Positions 45,811-57,091 are shown, counted from the stretch's first letter. The stretch is 64,000 bases of DNA from Eleusine coracana subsp. coracana (GCA_032690845.1 CM064428.1:59271575-59335574); one strand, 5' to 3'. The notes: generated from the letters alone by a model not told the origin. Made by a program: numbers and translations.

Positions 45811-47820
45811 ATGGCCAGCGCAGGTGCGTGGCCTGGCGCTCCAAGCGCAGCCCGCTCCGGCACCTGGCCTAGCGCCTCCAGTACAGCTACTGCAGGCATG
45901 TGGCCCGGCGGCTATGGCATGGCCACCGCGGGCATGTGGCCTGGCAGCTCCGGTAGGCCGCAGTGGCCGGCAGGTGGTTTTACATCGATGTTCTTCCCCT
46001 CCGACTCCGGCGCTCCTGTAGTTTTTCCGACATTGTTTACAACATCCAGCAGTGACACCAACACCGGCATTGCAGCTGCACAAGAACCTTCGACTCATCG
46101 TGGAGGTGGACCCCGTGGTGTCGCTGCCATGGTGGATGAGGGAACGGCTGCACAGCCAAGTACCCGTAAAAGAAAGCGGAGTTCTTCAAGGCCACCAGTT
46201 CCTACAGCCTCCTCCGACAACATCCTGGACCTAACCGTTGATGCAGTTGATGTACCTGATACAAGGTGATAATCTTTACTTGGTTATCTTTGATGTGCAT
46301 GTTGACATTATAATTATAGTCAGTATGTGGCGTGAATGATGTGTGCTTGATTAGGTAATCTTTGGTAGCTTTATTTGTCTTGCCAAATGAATCAATATAA
46401 CCTGACACTAGAAATGCGGCGCTTTTTTCCTTTGTGTGGTCTCACCATTGAAAATACTATAGACATCTGTTTTGAAATAGCGATTAGGTTCTGTTTAGCT
46501 TCTGCAGTCAGGCATTTTGTGTTCTTTTAACCCTGATATAGTTGATTTTCTTATCACCATTTCTTATTTCAGCATCCCTTACTATTAGTGGAGTAAACAT
46601 AATTAAAATGCCTGTCATTGTCCTTTTTAGTGGAGAAGAAACATGCGCAGACAGTCTATACTTTCATTCACATCCTGATTGATATGCTATCAGAATTATT
46701 CATGTGGAGAGTCTGTAACTTTTTATCTAAGTCAATTAAATTCTCCTTTGTAGGACAGTGAAGATCTCAGAAATATTAATTGCATATTTCTTCAGACATT
46801 TACAATAATTGTGGCTTGATATAAACCCTTAAACATTGAATTACATGTTATTGTTCTATTGCTGCCTTGTTTATTATTATAATAAGTCCTCTGTATTGCT
46901 ATAGTGTGGCAAATTAGTGCGAGAAGAATCTTAGAATATTCTGTAAAATATGTGCCGAAGAGGTAGGACTTGGTAATCGTTCAAACACTCATTTAAACAA
47001 GACTGGCTATAAAAATCTCATCAAGAAGTTTCAAGAGAGGGTCGGAGTTTCCTACAATAGGCTACAATTTAAAAATAAGTGGGACAAGCTGAAACTTGAG
47101 TATGGTGTTTGGAAGCAATTGCTAAGGCAATCTGGTTTAGGATGGAAGGAAGGAACACGCAACATTGATATGCCAGATCAGTGGTGGATAAGAAATGATA
47201 AGGTAAGTGTCATTGTTTATTTCATGTTAAAATATTATGAAATTCTGTTTTAGCAATTGACATGTAACATTTTTTGACACTGTATTGTACAGGAAATAAA
47301 AGGAGCAATGAAATTCAAGGAACAAGGTCTCCAAAACGAAGATAAACTTGCTAAAATGTTTGATGACCTTATGAACACTGGAGAAGACCATTGGAACCCT
47401 TCTAGTGGGGTAGCACCATCACATAGCAATGCTGGTGAGGAGTCAACAAATAATGGAGGTGATGAGGATGAAGTAGATAATAAAGAGGATGATGATAGTG
47501 AGCCTGAAGAGGTGACACCCGCTAGTGCAAAAGGAAAGAAGCATGCAGGAAAGGATACTAACAAAGGCAAGAAACCAAAAACCAATGGTGGCCAATGGTT
47601 CCAAGAGCAAATGGAGCAGATTGTGGCCTTGAACGAGCGAATTGTTGTATCATGTGAGTCAGTTGCTAGGAATGAAGACAAGTCTGGTTGTTCAATTAAG
47701 GATGTGATGGCACTAGTAAAGAATTGTGGTGCTACTCCTGGAACCAATGAGCATTTTATTGCTACTCTAATCTTCACCAAGAGGCCAGAGAGAGAGAGAG
47801 AGATGTTCATGACATTATAA
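45811..47820 (+). pseudogene. Harbinger ORF1, Myb/SANT-like DNA-binding protein, one stop
   Basis: ORF1 of PIF/Harbinger elements binds DNA and helps the transposase. Exons 45811-46265, 46905-47202 and 47293-47820 join in phase to about 426 codons. Exon 1 encodes a Gly/Pro/Ala/Trp-rich stretch with repeated TAGMWPG motifs, then a KRKRSSSRPP basic patch. Exon 2 encodes the Myb/SANT-like domain (RIFCKICAEEV, KKFQERVGVSYNRLQFKNKWDKLK, WKQLLRQSGLGW). Exon 3 is acidic and Lys-rich (EDEVDNKEDDDSEPEEV, KGKKHAGKD). A TAG at 46915-46917 replaces the Trp expected in the W(C/S)EKN start of the domain. The start is the first in-frame ATG after the C tract; it could lie elsewhere. Confidence 0.82.
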
Positions 47821-48117
47821 ACTCAAGAAGAAAGATTTGATTGGCTGAGGAAGAAGTATCAGTGGATGACTAGAAATGATGTAGCATAGAGAACATATTT
47901 GTATGCTCTAAACTTATTTATCAGTGGATGACTTGTGTTGTACCTAATAAATATATGCTTGTGGATATTCTTATGCTTGTGGATATTCTTATGTGTTCTT
48001 CTTGTGTTGTAAGATTCTTAATATTTTTTCTGCATTTTGTTCAAATGATCATTTTACATGTGTATATTTATCTGATGCTTTTGTGATCTACATTTGGGTA
48101 GGTCTTCTGATTCTGAG

Positions 48118-49421
48118 ATGGAGGAGAGTGATGACAAGTGGAGACTAAAGACTTTGGCATTGATGTGTTCAGCGCAGAACAACCTTTTTACAACTGCCTT
48201 GGAGATTGGGAGGTATTTCATGACTTACTATGACAAGAATGATCCAATGATACCGGAGCAAAGCGGGCATGGCTAGATGATGGAGGTTCTCAAGAGTCCT
48301 CGTGGTTCGTATAAGATGTTCCGAATGAACAGAACTCTGTTCTATCGTTTGCACGAGATACTTGTCAGTAAGTATGATCTAACCTCCTCTATCCATATGA
48401 ACTCAATGGAAGCACTTGCCATGTTTCTTGCCATTTGTGGTCACGGCTGGTCAAATAGTGCTGTGCAACATATCTTTAAGCATTCCAGTGAGACTATAAG
48501 CAGAAAATTTGATGAGGTCTAGGAGATAATAGTCAGAATGTGCAAAGACTACATCCGGCCTATTGATCCTAACTTCTCAACTACACACAATAGAATTATT
48601 GCTGATCGTAGGATGATGCCATATTTTAAAGATTGCATAGGAGCTATCGATGGCACTCACATTACGGCAGTTCCACACCCAAAGGACTTCATAAGGTACA
48701 TTGGAAGGAGTGGTAAACCTACTCCGAATGTTATGGCAGTAGTTGATTTTGATTTGAGATTCACCTATGCTTCAATTGGTCAACCTGGCTCCATGCACGA
48801 TACAAATGTGCTCTTTCATGCTATGAAGGACAAGGATTTCCCACATCCACCAGTTGGTATGTTGTCTATAACCATAGTAATTGTGTAGCATTTGTAGGAT
48901 AAGCTTATTCTAATCTCTATGATTTATCACTAATGTGTATAGGCAAGTATTACCATGTTGATGCTGGGTATCCAAATCGGCCAGGTTACTTGGCACCATA
49001 TAAGGGCGAAAGATACCACGTTCCAGATTGGAGGAGGGGTGCGCCGCCAAGTGGTGAACAAGAGCATTTCAACCATTTACACTCAAGTATTCGGAATGCA
49101 GTAGAACGCACCTTTGGTGTGTACAAGATGAAGTGGCGGATTATTCTAAAGATGCCGAGCTATTCAATGGAAAAACAAATGATGATTGTTGCTGCAACGA
49201 TGTGCTTACACAACTACATTCGTGAAAACAATGCAAAGGATAGACATTTTCGCAAGTGTGATCGAAATCCAGATTATGTGCCTACCATACCTCAGAGGTA
49301 CGCAAAATATCTTCCTCCATCGAATGCTTCAGACAGGTCAACTACTCAATCAAATGATCGCAGCATGAATAAATTTCGAGATGACCTTGCTAGGGCAATA
49401 TTCCTCTCTAGATCCTCCTGA
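48118..49421 (+). pseudogene. Harbinger DDE_4 transposase, two in-frame TAG stops
   Basis: This is the cut-and-paste transposase of the element. Exons 48118-48856 and 48943-49421 join in phase (G|GC) to about 405 codons. Seen are an N-terminal helix-rich part (YKMFRMNRTLFYRLHEIL, GHGWSNSAVQHIFKHSSETIS), first Asp in CIGAIDGTHI, second Asp in GQPGSMHDTNVL, and Glu in SIRNAVERTFGVYKMKWRIL-like text: a complete DDE triad. TAG codons at 48274-48276 (SGHG*MMEVL) and 48520-48522 (FDEV*EII) stop translation where relatives commonly have Trp. Apart from these, the frame is open, so decay is recent. Confidence 0.92.
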
Positions 49422-50147
49422 ACATGTGTAATTTCGAATTTATTACAAAGTGTTGTAATTTATCATCTGGAATTGTGGAATGGTGCTGGTTCATGTGTGA
49501 TGGGAATGGCTCAATGTGTGACGTGAATGTGCTGGTGTATAATTTATCAATGTTGAGATGAGTGGTGGTGGTGCTGGATTGCAACTTGTCTTCATTGCAA
49601 CTGGTGTTTGGTGTTTCATTACGTGAGTTGTGCAACTGGTGTTTGATTATGTGAGAGGTGCAACTGGTGTTTCATCTCTGGAGTAAAATACTGGTATGGG
49701 TATTATGGACATTGTTTCTCTTTAATTCTATTCCTAAATGTTGAGAATCAGTTTGAGAATCAGTTTTGCCAAACACTTCAAGAATCTGTTTTTGTGAAGA
49801 ATCCATTTTTGTGAAGAAGCTGTTTTATGGAGAAGCTGTTTTTAAGAGAATCTGTTTCTTGAGAATCCCTACCAAACAGGCCCTAATGTAGTCTCCCCAC
49901 CTGTATGGCCCAGGGTACTCGGGCGCTTCCCTCGCCGGCGCCACTATGGCATCCACGCTGGGATTGTAGAACGTGGCCATGGACAGCCGCCTTCCCTCGG
50001 TTCTGACGGCGACACGGTGCATGGCGCTCTTGTACACGCCGCCGCTGATGACCTCGATCTGGTCCCCGATGTCCACGAAGATCCTGTTGCCCCCGTGGGG
50101 TTTGACGACGACCCATTCTTCCCTGCTGCTGTCAGCCGGTTTGTTGA

Positions 50148-50274
50148 GGTCTTATTTGGATACTAGAGAATACACTTTAATTCATATAGATTGAGAAGGA
50201 TTGAAGGGAAAATCAATTTATTTTCCACCCTAATCCACTCCAATTCATATGAATTGAGTGTACCCAAACAAGGC
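50148..50274. mobile_element. 127-bp Tourist-like MITE in ACC-oxidase-like exon 3
   Basis: The ends GGTCTTATTTGGATAC and (inverse) GCCTTGTTTGGGTAC form the TIR. TGA is duplicated on both sides (50145-50147 and 50275-50277). The body has ATTCATATAGATTGAG-like inverted words. Excising it with one TGA restores LDFLNKPADSS. Confidence 0.9.
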
Positions 50275-50781
50275 TGAGAAAGTCGAGACCGCCCACCGAT
50301 TCATCCTGCAGCATGATGATGATGCCGTCGCCGTCCGTGTACGCGCGGAGGCCCCACACTAGGTCCGGGCGCGGGCAGGCCGGGTACATGGCGAACTTGG
50401 TCCCCACGACGGCTGCGCGAAGGTCTCCTTATGTAGCCAGCGGCCAGGCCAAGGTTGAGGCTCATGCACTCGGCCAGCTTCCGTCTGAGCAATGTACTTG
50501 TTCACCAACTCGCTGCACACGCATCATGCATCAGGCGTCAAGCGTTCACTAGCACGAGCTACCAATATAAGAAGAGAGCTACTCCATTATCAGCGTCATT
50601 ATTCACATTTTGAGTTACATTTTATTATTCATTCATCTTATTCATTTTTTAAAAAAATATTGTATGTTTTATTATAATTTGTTCTATCACTAAAGTAGGA
50701 ATATTTTATAGTTTTACATATTTAAACTAATATTTTGAATAAGATGAACAATTAAACATAACTTAAAAAGTTAATAGCAAT

Positions 50782-51119
50782 CATAACTACAAAAGGGCTC
50801 TACAGTGGTGGATGCCTAAAATTTCTCAGCAGCGGGCATTAGAAAGGACCACAACTACGCATGATCTTACTGTGTAGCCCGCTAGTAATCGTAGAAAAGT
50901 AGTGGCGGGCCAAAAGAGGACCGCGACTATGTAGGCAACATCCGCCACTACCTCGCGTACGACAAAGGCGGGCATGGTCCACCACTAAAATTGAGTTATC
51001 TATTATTATTGAATTAGAAATAAATAATCCAGATATAATCTACCCATCTAACTCTATGCTATAAAAGTAACACTTAGCAATTTTTACCTTCCACACACAC
51101 ACACACCAGTCACTGCCAC

Positions 51120-51169
<50 letters not shown>

Positions 51170-51519
51170 CGGTGCCCTTCCTGCTGCCCCCTCCCTGCCA
51201 GCATCAGCCCCCTCCGCACCCGCCCCCCATCGACCCCCTGTCGGTGGCTCCATCCTCGTCGGGCGGTGTCCTCCCTGCCGGCCCCTCCTCCTTGGTGCGG
51301 GCGGCGGATCCGGGGGCAGGTGGCAGCGGATCCAGGCACTAGCGACAGTGGTGGTGGATATTTTTCTCTTTTTTTTATTTTTTTGTCATAAATTAAGTGG
51401 CAGACATTAGTCCGTTACTATGTTTTCTCATTCATAGTGATAGTTGCTCAGTGGCAGAATTCTTTTCTACCACTAAGATTTTTTTTGACCTGCCGTTATA
51501 GAGTATTATTGTAGTAGTG
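50782..51519. mobile_element. Non-autonomous CACTA element in ACC-oxidase-like intron 2, 738 bp
   Basis: The right end is TTGTAGTAGTG (inverse CACTACTACAA); the left end CATAACTACAA is a mutated version. AAT is duplicated at 50779-50781 and 51520-51522. Sub-terminal GTAGTGGCGGGC/AGCGGGC words resemble the element at 7032-8140. The middle holds (CA)n and (CT)n tracts and GC-rich non-coding sequence. There is no transposase. Confidence 0.88.
51124..51167. repeat. (CT)n microsatellite
   Basis: About 21 CT units inside the CACTA element at 50782-51519, just after a short (CA)n run. Confidence 0.95.
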
Positions 51520-52339
51520 AATAACAACTTAGAAACAAAGAGATGAATATATAGGTATCAACTGATGATGACTGACCAAGTTGGCTCCAAGATCTCCGGG
51601 AAGTCGGCGATGTTGCTTTTGGGGAGGTGCTGTATCGTGTAGGCGGCCTCCCAGTCCACCTGGTCGGCGGCGTGCTGCAGCAGGTTCTTGGCGAGGTCAG
51701 ACGCGTAGAACTTGCTCTCCAGGTGCTCTTCGTAGTGGCCGTAAACGAAGCGCTTCACGCTCTCCATGACAGCCTCGTCAACGCCATGGTTCTCCACCTG
51801 CAAATTAGGATATTATAAGTGCCAAAAATTAAACCGTGAGTGTTCCCATTAACGTTTTTAGCTGGGTAATTGATTGATTACATCGTACGTACCCAGAAGA
51901 AGACCCAGTCCTTGCACGCCTCGTGGAGCTGTGCCATGATCTTCATCCTCTCCGACTCTTCGCCGGTGAGTCCCTTGAGATCAATCACTGGGATCTCCAT
52001 GTCGATCTCCACGCCTTACTCTCTCTATCTCTCCACTCAGATGGAAAATGTTGAGATGCTATATACTGTATTAGCCCTGATGAGTCAATCTTTGATTCTT
52101 TGCAGTGAAGCCAAGCTATGTCACTCGGGTCCTGTTTATATTACCCATGCATATACCACCACCTATAGGCCACCTGTATAAGACCCTGCACCGCTGATTG
52201 CCACGCGTGCTATCCTTTTCACTCTTTTCTTTGCCTTAGTTCTTCCTGTTCGGCCAGCACCACGTACTCAAGCCGTTGAGATCAACTATCGCTAGATACG
52301 TCATCAATAATTCTATTATTAGCATTCATATGTATTATA

Positions 52340-53035
52340 TCTCTATAATCTATTAATTGAGGTGTGATCGTCCATTTCATATCCACAAAGTTAGAGATTG
52401 AATCCAAATCGGTTTCATACCTTTCATATCAAGTACCAAATTTCAAAAATCATAACTCCCTCATCCGAAGCTCAAATTATGCAAACTCAGACTCTATATT
52501 GTAGCTCTCGAAAAGTTCTACAACTTTAGTATTCAATGAAAGTACAGATCCTGCCGTTTAGATTTGCAAATATACGATGCAAAAGTATTTGTTCTGATTC
52601 GGACTTCTCTGCGCAGGTCTCTGTGCAGGGCCTATATCTTCTAGCTCTGAAGTCCAAATAATATGATCCACATATGTTCGGAAAGGTATCAACGAGATTT
52701 ACAACTTTCGTGTTTTAACGTTTTCCATTGGAGCAAGGTTTCAAGTTCAAAATCGCATTGCAATGCAATGCTATTTTATAGACTGTCATAAATTAATTTT
52801 TTCTTTCAGATAACACTTCTAGAATATGGTAAAAAAATGGTGAAAAATTGTTATTTTTAATATATAAAATGATATACTAAGAAGCATCAGTAATAATATA
52901 AATATGATCTTTCATGTAAAAAATATAAATAATATTATATATATCTAATAATTTTATTATGTAAATAATTTATATTTAAGTTATAAAAAATGTTTTGTTT
53001 TTTAAGTCCGTAGCAACGTACGGACACTTTGCTAG
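52340..53035 (+). mobile_element. Short non-autonomous Helitron, copy B
   Basis: It starts A|TCTCTATAATC and ends with hairpin CCGTA-GCAACG-TACGG, then ACACTTTGCTAG|T. Length 696 bp, colinear with the inverted copy at 31079-31777 throughout. It lies between the ACC-oxidase-like pseudogene and the next partial copy. No coding capacity. Confidence 0.88.
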
Positions 53036-53708
53036 TATATTTTATATAGCGGCAACAGAACCAGCTGTTTCGCAGCTGGCCTGCCATATATACGTAAGCA
53101 GGGACGCACGAAGCATTTACTATTTCTCTAATCAGGAATGGTGATTCATGCCACAGCCCCTCCTCGCATTCTAGATGTGCACTCTTCAACTATCAATGAT
53201 GGTGTCAAGCAATTTGATATGTAAAACGCATGATGCATTCATGCATTATTATGTCCCCGATCAGGAATAGTAGTTTTCAAACCACATCCCTCCTAACCTT
53301 CTATACACGTGCACTCTCCAATTACCAAAGATGGTGACCAAACAAACTTCTAAGAACTTTTGGTCTACAGGATATACTAGAACCAAATTGTGATCTTTGT
53401 CCACGGCACACTTTAGTGTTGCTTTGCAGTGAAGCATTAAGTTATATTGTTAGTAATTTGATTTTAAATGCATGATTGTTTATTGTTAGAGGATCATTAA
53501 CTAGCTAGGTAATGCCTTGATTATATAGCACGCTTGAGCAGTAGCGTTTTCTTTCAAGGCCAGGATAAATATGTCATTTTAGCATCTTCCTGGGGCTACC
53601 TGAATGTTGGCACGAAAGGGATGTAATTTAAGAGACGATAGCATTGGCAGATATAAGTTTTTATATGGTAAATGAGGGATTAAAGATTTAGCCAATGACG
53701 TAGAAGAA
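53036..53708. other. Intergenic between ACC-oxidase-like copies
   Basis: No gene. Two similar phrases (CATGCATTATTATGTCCCCGATCAGGAATAG-like at 53241 and TCTAATCAGGAATGGTGATTCATGCCACA-like at 53126) indicate a diverged short tandem duplication. Confidence 0.4.
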
Positions 53709-53831
53709 ATGTGCCCCAGAAGAAACTCCAGTCCTTGCACAACTCATAGAGCTGTGCCGCCGTGGTCTTCATCCTCTCTGACTCGTCACCGGTGGATGAT
53801 GAGTCCCTTGAAATCAGTATGGGATCTCCAT
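53709..53831 (-). pseudogene. ACC-oxidase-like exon 1 remnant (second copy)
   Basis: The antisense sequence matches exon 1 of the locus ending at 52000: ATGGAGATCCCA...GGGACTCAT...GAAGACCACG...CTATGAGTTGTGCAAGGACTGG. A frameshift and TGA follow MEIPY, and no exon 2 follows at lower coordinates. It is a truncated tandem duplicate in the same orientation. Confidence 0.85.
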
Positions 53832-55887
53832 ATGGATCGACACGTCTAACGAGCTCTGTCTCACCTGTCAGATGTGGAAAGTGTGTTGAGATGCTATTAG
53901 TCGTGAATATTAACCACCAGCTTGCTCGTGCTGCTTGTAGTGTGCAGCTAGCTATGCTATTCAGCTCCTATATATTTATAAAACGCGCATCCATGCATGT
54001 CATAGCTTGTAAGACCGATCGAGAAGAGCTGGCTATATATATACACTGAGGGTTGTCACGTTGACAAGTGCTTTTCATAAGGATGCCTTTGGTTACCACT
54101 CTCTTTTTTGTGTTAAGATACAAAACTTGGTTGGCAATGGGGCTTAGATTCAGATTTGGTCCGATCCATGGGTATCAAAAGGGGAAACCAGGAGGCTCAG
54201 TACACCTCGGGGCACATCACTACTTACCAGGGTGGAAGAGCTCATAGACCCAATCAATGTGGATGGGATGGGCAACTGATGCGCGACACATTGTGGCTAG
54301 AGATGCAGAAGCAATATTGAAGATCTCAATCAGGAGAGGGGGTTTTGAAAACTGTGTGTGACCCATGGATGCATGTAGTTGTGCATTATTATATCCACAA
54401 GATAGACTCCGCCCATAGATAAGCTGAACACACATGGAAGCAAAACCTTAATACTCATTGTGCAACTAATTAAAAAGACAATATCTATTACTAAATTGCC
54501 ACCCAAACTTGGAAAATAATATTCATGACTGATGTTTCATGCATACGACAACTCCAATGAATTTGAGGTTGGTCCCCTCGTGTTGCAGCAGTGACTAATA
54601 ACGAATCAAATACGCTCCTCTGAAAATCACCTGTATAGAAGTTACAACTGTGTGTTGTTAAAAATCAAGTTATTTCTACTTAACCAAATTGTCCACAACA
54701 TAGTGCAAGTCCCAATCAGAATTTTACCTCAAGTTTCTTCTTCACCCACCGGGAGCTAATGTCCAAATATGTTTGCCATACTAGTGGGTGCGGGTAAATT
54801 GAAGGAAACTTGGATAACCGTCCAAATAAATTTAGTAAAATAATAATCAAAGAAAAGAGGGTCAATTATTACTTACATGTCATTGCAAATTTTAATAATC
54901 CTGAATTTGCCAATACAAAATGGGAGGGGGGGGGGGGGGGGGGGGGGGGGCTCTCGTACCACCGTGCCACGGGGAGGATCAAGCTCGCTGGCGTGGAGCT
55001 TGCTCGCCCACTGTGACTTGCGATGGCGGTAGGGACAGAGCTCCCTGCACGTCATCACACCATGGAAGCCGGGACAGACCCTGCACGCATGTTCACCTGG
55101 TTGCGGGGCTCGAGCTTGCCTCGCGTTTCATCATGGGTGTGTGCTTCCGCGCACGCACAGGTGGAGAGCATGCAGTCGGTGGCGGCGTGGCGCGGGGCAT
55201 GCGAGTGGTTGTGTGGGGCGGCATGGCGCGCGGGCACAACATGGAGTGGCGTGATGCATGCGGCAGCCAGCAGGTGCTGTGCGGGGGCTGTTGTATGGCC
55301 TGCTATGGCTAGAGGAAGAAAAAGGTGAGGAGTATTTTAGTCTTTTTCCATATTTAATGGCATATTTGAGAAAGAAAATTACAATCTGATAGCATTTACA
55401 TGAATAGCCATTTTACATATATTTGATATTGAAGCAGTTTGTGGCATATGTGGGATTATCTCAAGAAAAGATGTTGTATGTCCTCATCAAGACTATAGAA
55501 ACAACACTTTAAACTTCCCTTAGTTTTTATTGTCTTTTCACTTACATCTTGGTCCAGAGTATTGATATAATGCTCATACCAACAAGCTATAACTTCTTTT
55601 CCTAAATCTCATCTCCAAAGAACTCTAAGATTGAGCTTGATTGGGCTAGAGTAATTTTGGTATGGATGACTGATCAGAAAATTCTTTCGTGATGTGCACG
55701 AGTGAAGATAAAAGTACACCAAAAAACTTTTGTTGGTCTATGAAAAAAGTCTACAGTCTTATAGAGGATGCACATGAGTGAAGATAAAGTGCGTAGAAAA
55801 AAGTTTTGTTATAGCCTATGAGAAAAATCTCGAGGTCCCATAGAACTATCAGATATAAGTGGGTCTGGCCTAAACAAATGTCAGCCC
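53832..55887. other. Intergenic with a poly-G tract and GC-rich patch
   Basis: No gene is recognised. G25 lies at 54926-54950, followed by a GC-rich stretch to about 55310 with open frames on both strands but no domain. It may be a captured fragment. Confidence 0.4.
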
Positions 55888-56040
55888 TGAGTCTCCATGG
55901 TGACGCGGTGCACGACGCCCTTGTATACCTTGCCACTGACGACCTTGATCTCCGATGTGGACGAATATCTTGTTGCCGCTATTAGGACCCATTCATTGTC
56001 GCCCCAGAGGAAGTCCAGTGGCTAATGTCGCAGCTCATTA
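55888..56040 (-). pseudogene. ACC-oxidase-like exon 3 fragment (third copy)
   Basis: The antisense sequence reads pieces of GNKIFVHI...D...V..GKVYKGVVHRVTMET, matching exon 3 of the main locus around its second iron-binding His. Frames are broken and the rest of the gene is absent. Same orientation as the other copies, so at least three units were once arrayed here. Confidence 0.8.
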
Positions 56041-56082
56041 ATGTGCTTGTGCGAAAATGCCGATCAAGTTTTTTAGGAGTTA

Positions 56083-56242
56083 CTCCCTCTGTCTCAAAAT
56101 ATAAGCATTCCAAGATATGAGAGAGAGTGTCTAGATTCATAGCATCTTTAATAAATTTGGACACAAAGTATATCCAGATTCATTAAAGATACTATAAATC
56201 TGGACTAAACCTTTAAATATTTATATTTTGGAATGGAGGAAA
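56083..56242. mobile_element. Stowaway MITE, 160 bp
   Basis: It starts CTCCCTCTGTCTCAAAATATAAG and ends with the inverse-like ATATTTTGGAATGGAGGAA, with TA on both sides. Confidence 0.85.
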
Positions 56243-57091
56243 TATACATGATTATCTCAAGACACACATGCTAATAAGAAATGTTAAAAATAATAGCACT
56301 GTTAGATCTAATAGTTATAAGCTGAAAGCAGAAGAATTTTGACTCCTCTTGTTAATTTCACTGATGTGGACAGTTTTTACAGCTGCCACGTCCATATTTT
56401 ACTGTCGTCGATGGCATTAGAACCGAGCACGTCGCCGCTCCAAACTAATGGCCTCTCATCGCTGCCTCTGCCTATGGGCTGACAAACCAGACGTCCCGAC
56501 GAGCTCGGCCCGTGTGTGGGCATCGCTTTGTTGTTTCCTCCTTCAAAATCATGGTCACGGCGACCTTGTGCAGCATGGGATAGCATGTTGACGTTGTGTA
56601 GGGGCGGTAGAGATGCGACGATGATGCGTGAGGGAGGAGGAGAGAGGAAGTAATGCATGACGCCGTGACGTTAGAGTAGCATGAGGAGGCACAACAATGG
56701 CCATGAACGATGGAATCACCGAAGATTGTTGGTGATGAGTATTGACGAGGAGAAAGAAATTAGGAGGATTGAATGGAGCCTGAGACTAAGCAGCCGTAGA
56801 TCTGAGCTTTGGTGTAGCCTACCATACGATTTGAGTGGTTGATTTGGGTGATTCATGGAGGAGGAGGCAATGGATTTGGGGGAGGAACAGCCATGCGAGA
56901 GGATAAGATAGAGACTAGGAGCTGTCGGTCGGAGAAGAAGAGCTGTGCTACCCGTGAAAAAGAGATTTTTACAGAAAAGACCTCAGACTCTTTTGATTTT
57001 ATGTTACGAAGACATTTGGCGTTTGACGTTCATTTTGACCCCTAAATTACTTCAAAATTTGTGAGCAGCGAAGCGCACCTGCTTTACTAGT
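56243..57091 (+). mobile_element. Candidate Helitron 3' end at 57091
   Basis: At 57060-57091 an imperfect hairpin GTGAGC-AGCGAA-GCGCAC is followed by CTGCTTTACTAG with T beyond, fitting a Helitron 3' terminus. The 5' end is not identified; the left coordinate here marks only the unexplained stretch. No convincing gene lies in it. Confidence 0.35.

Larger units (their letters stand above)
44961..49883 (+). mobile_element. PIF/Harbinger transposon with both genes, 4923 bp
   Basis: The terminal inverted repeats are GGGTCTGTTTGGTAGCGATTCT and the inverse of AGAATCCCTACCAAACAGGCCC (two mismatches in 22). The target duplication is TAA (44958-44960 and 49884-49886), the TWA site of this superfamily. 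Inside are the Myb/SANT-type ORF1 and the DDE transposase, both on the + strand, each with premature stops. Removing the element and one TAA copy restores the reading frame of the surrounding ACC-oxidase-like exon, so the insertion site is exact. Confidence 0.96.
44887..52000 (-). pseudogene. ACC-oxidase-like 2OG-Fe(II) dioxygenase, disrupted by three transposons
   Basis: ACC oxidase makes ethylene from ACC. Exon 1 is 52000-51893 (MEIPVIDLKGLTGEES...DWVFFW), exon 2 is 51797-51577 (VENHGVDEAVMESVK...VDWEAAYTIQHLPKSNIADFPE), and exon 3 starts at 50512. Exon 3 has several frameshifts (ECMSLNLGLAAGYI, KETFAQPSW and GTKFAMYPACP lie in different frames). A 127-bp MITE then interrupts VGGLDFL|NKPADSS. 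The rest, from GNRIFVDIGDQIEV through RLSMATFYNP, runs to GDYI, where a 4923-bp PIF/Harbinger element cuts the coding sequence. The last 24 codons and stop (NYYNCTKFGDKADRF...) lie beyond it at 44960-44887. The iron-binding HxD reads YTD (His to Tyr); the second His (SAMHRV) and RxS remain. A CACTA element occupies intron 2. The locus cannot encode an active enzyme. Confidence 0.93.

Noticed and set aside
45177..46021. Alternative long frames in the Harbinger GC-rich leader
   Set aside because: Only the frame ending at 46265 joins the Myb/SANT exon in phase; the others are compositional.
54920..55328. Gly-rich or Arg-rich protein after the poly-G tract
   Set aside because: The frame starts in the homopolymer, has no domain, and competing frames of similar length overlap it.
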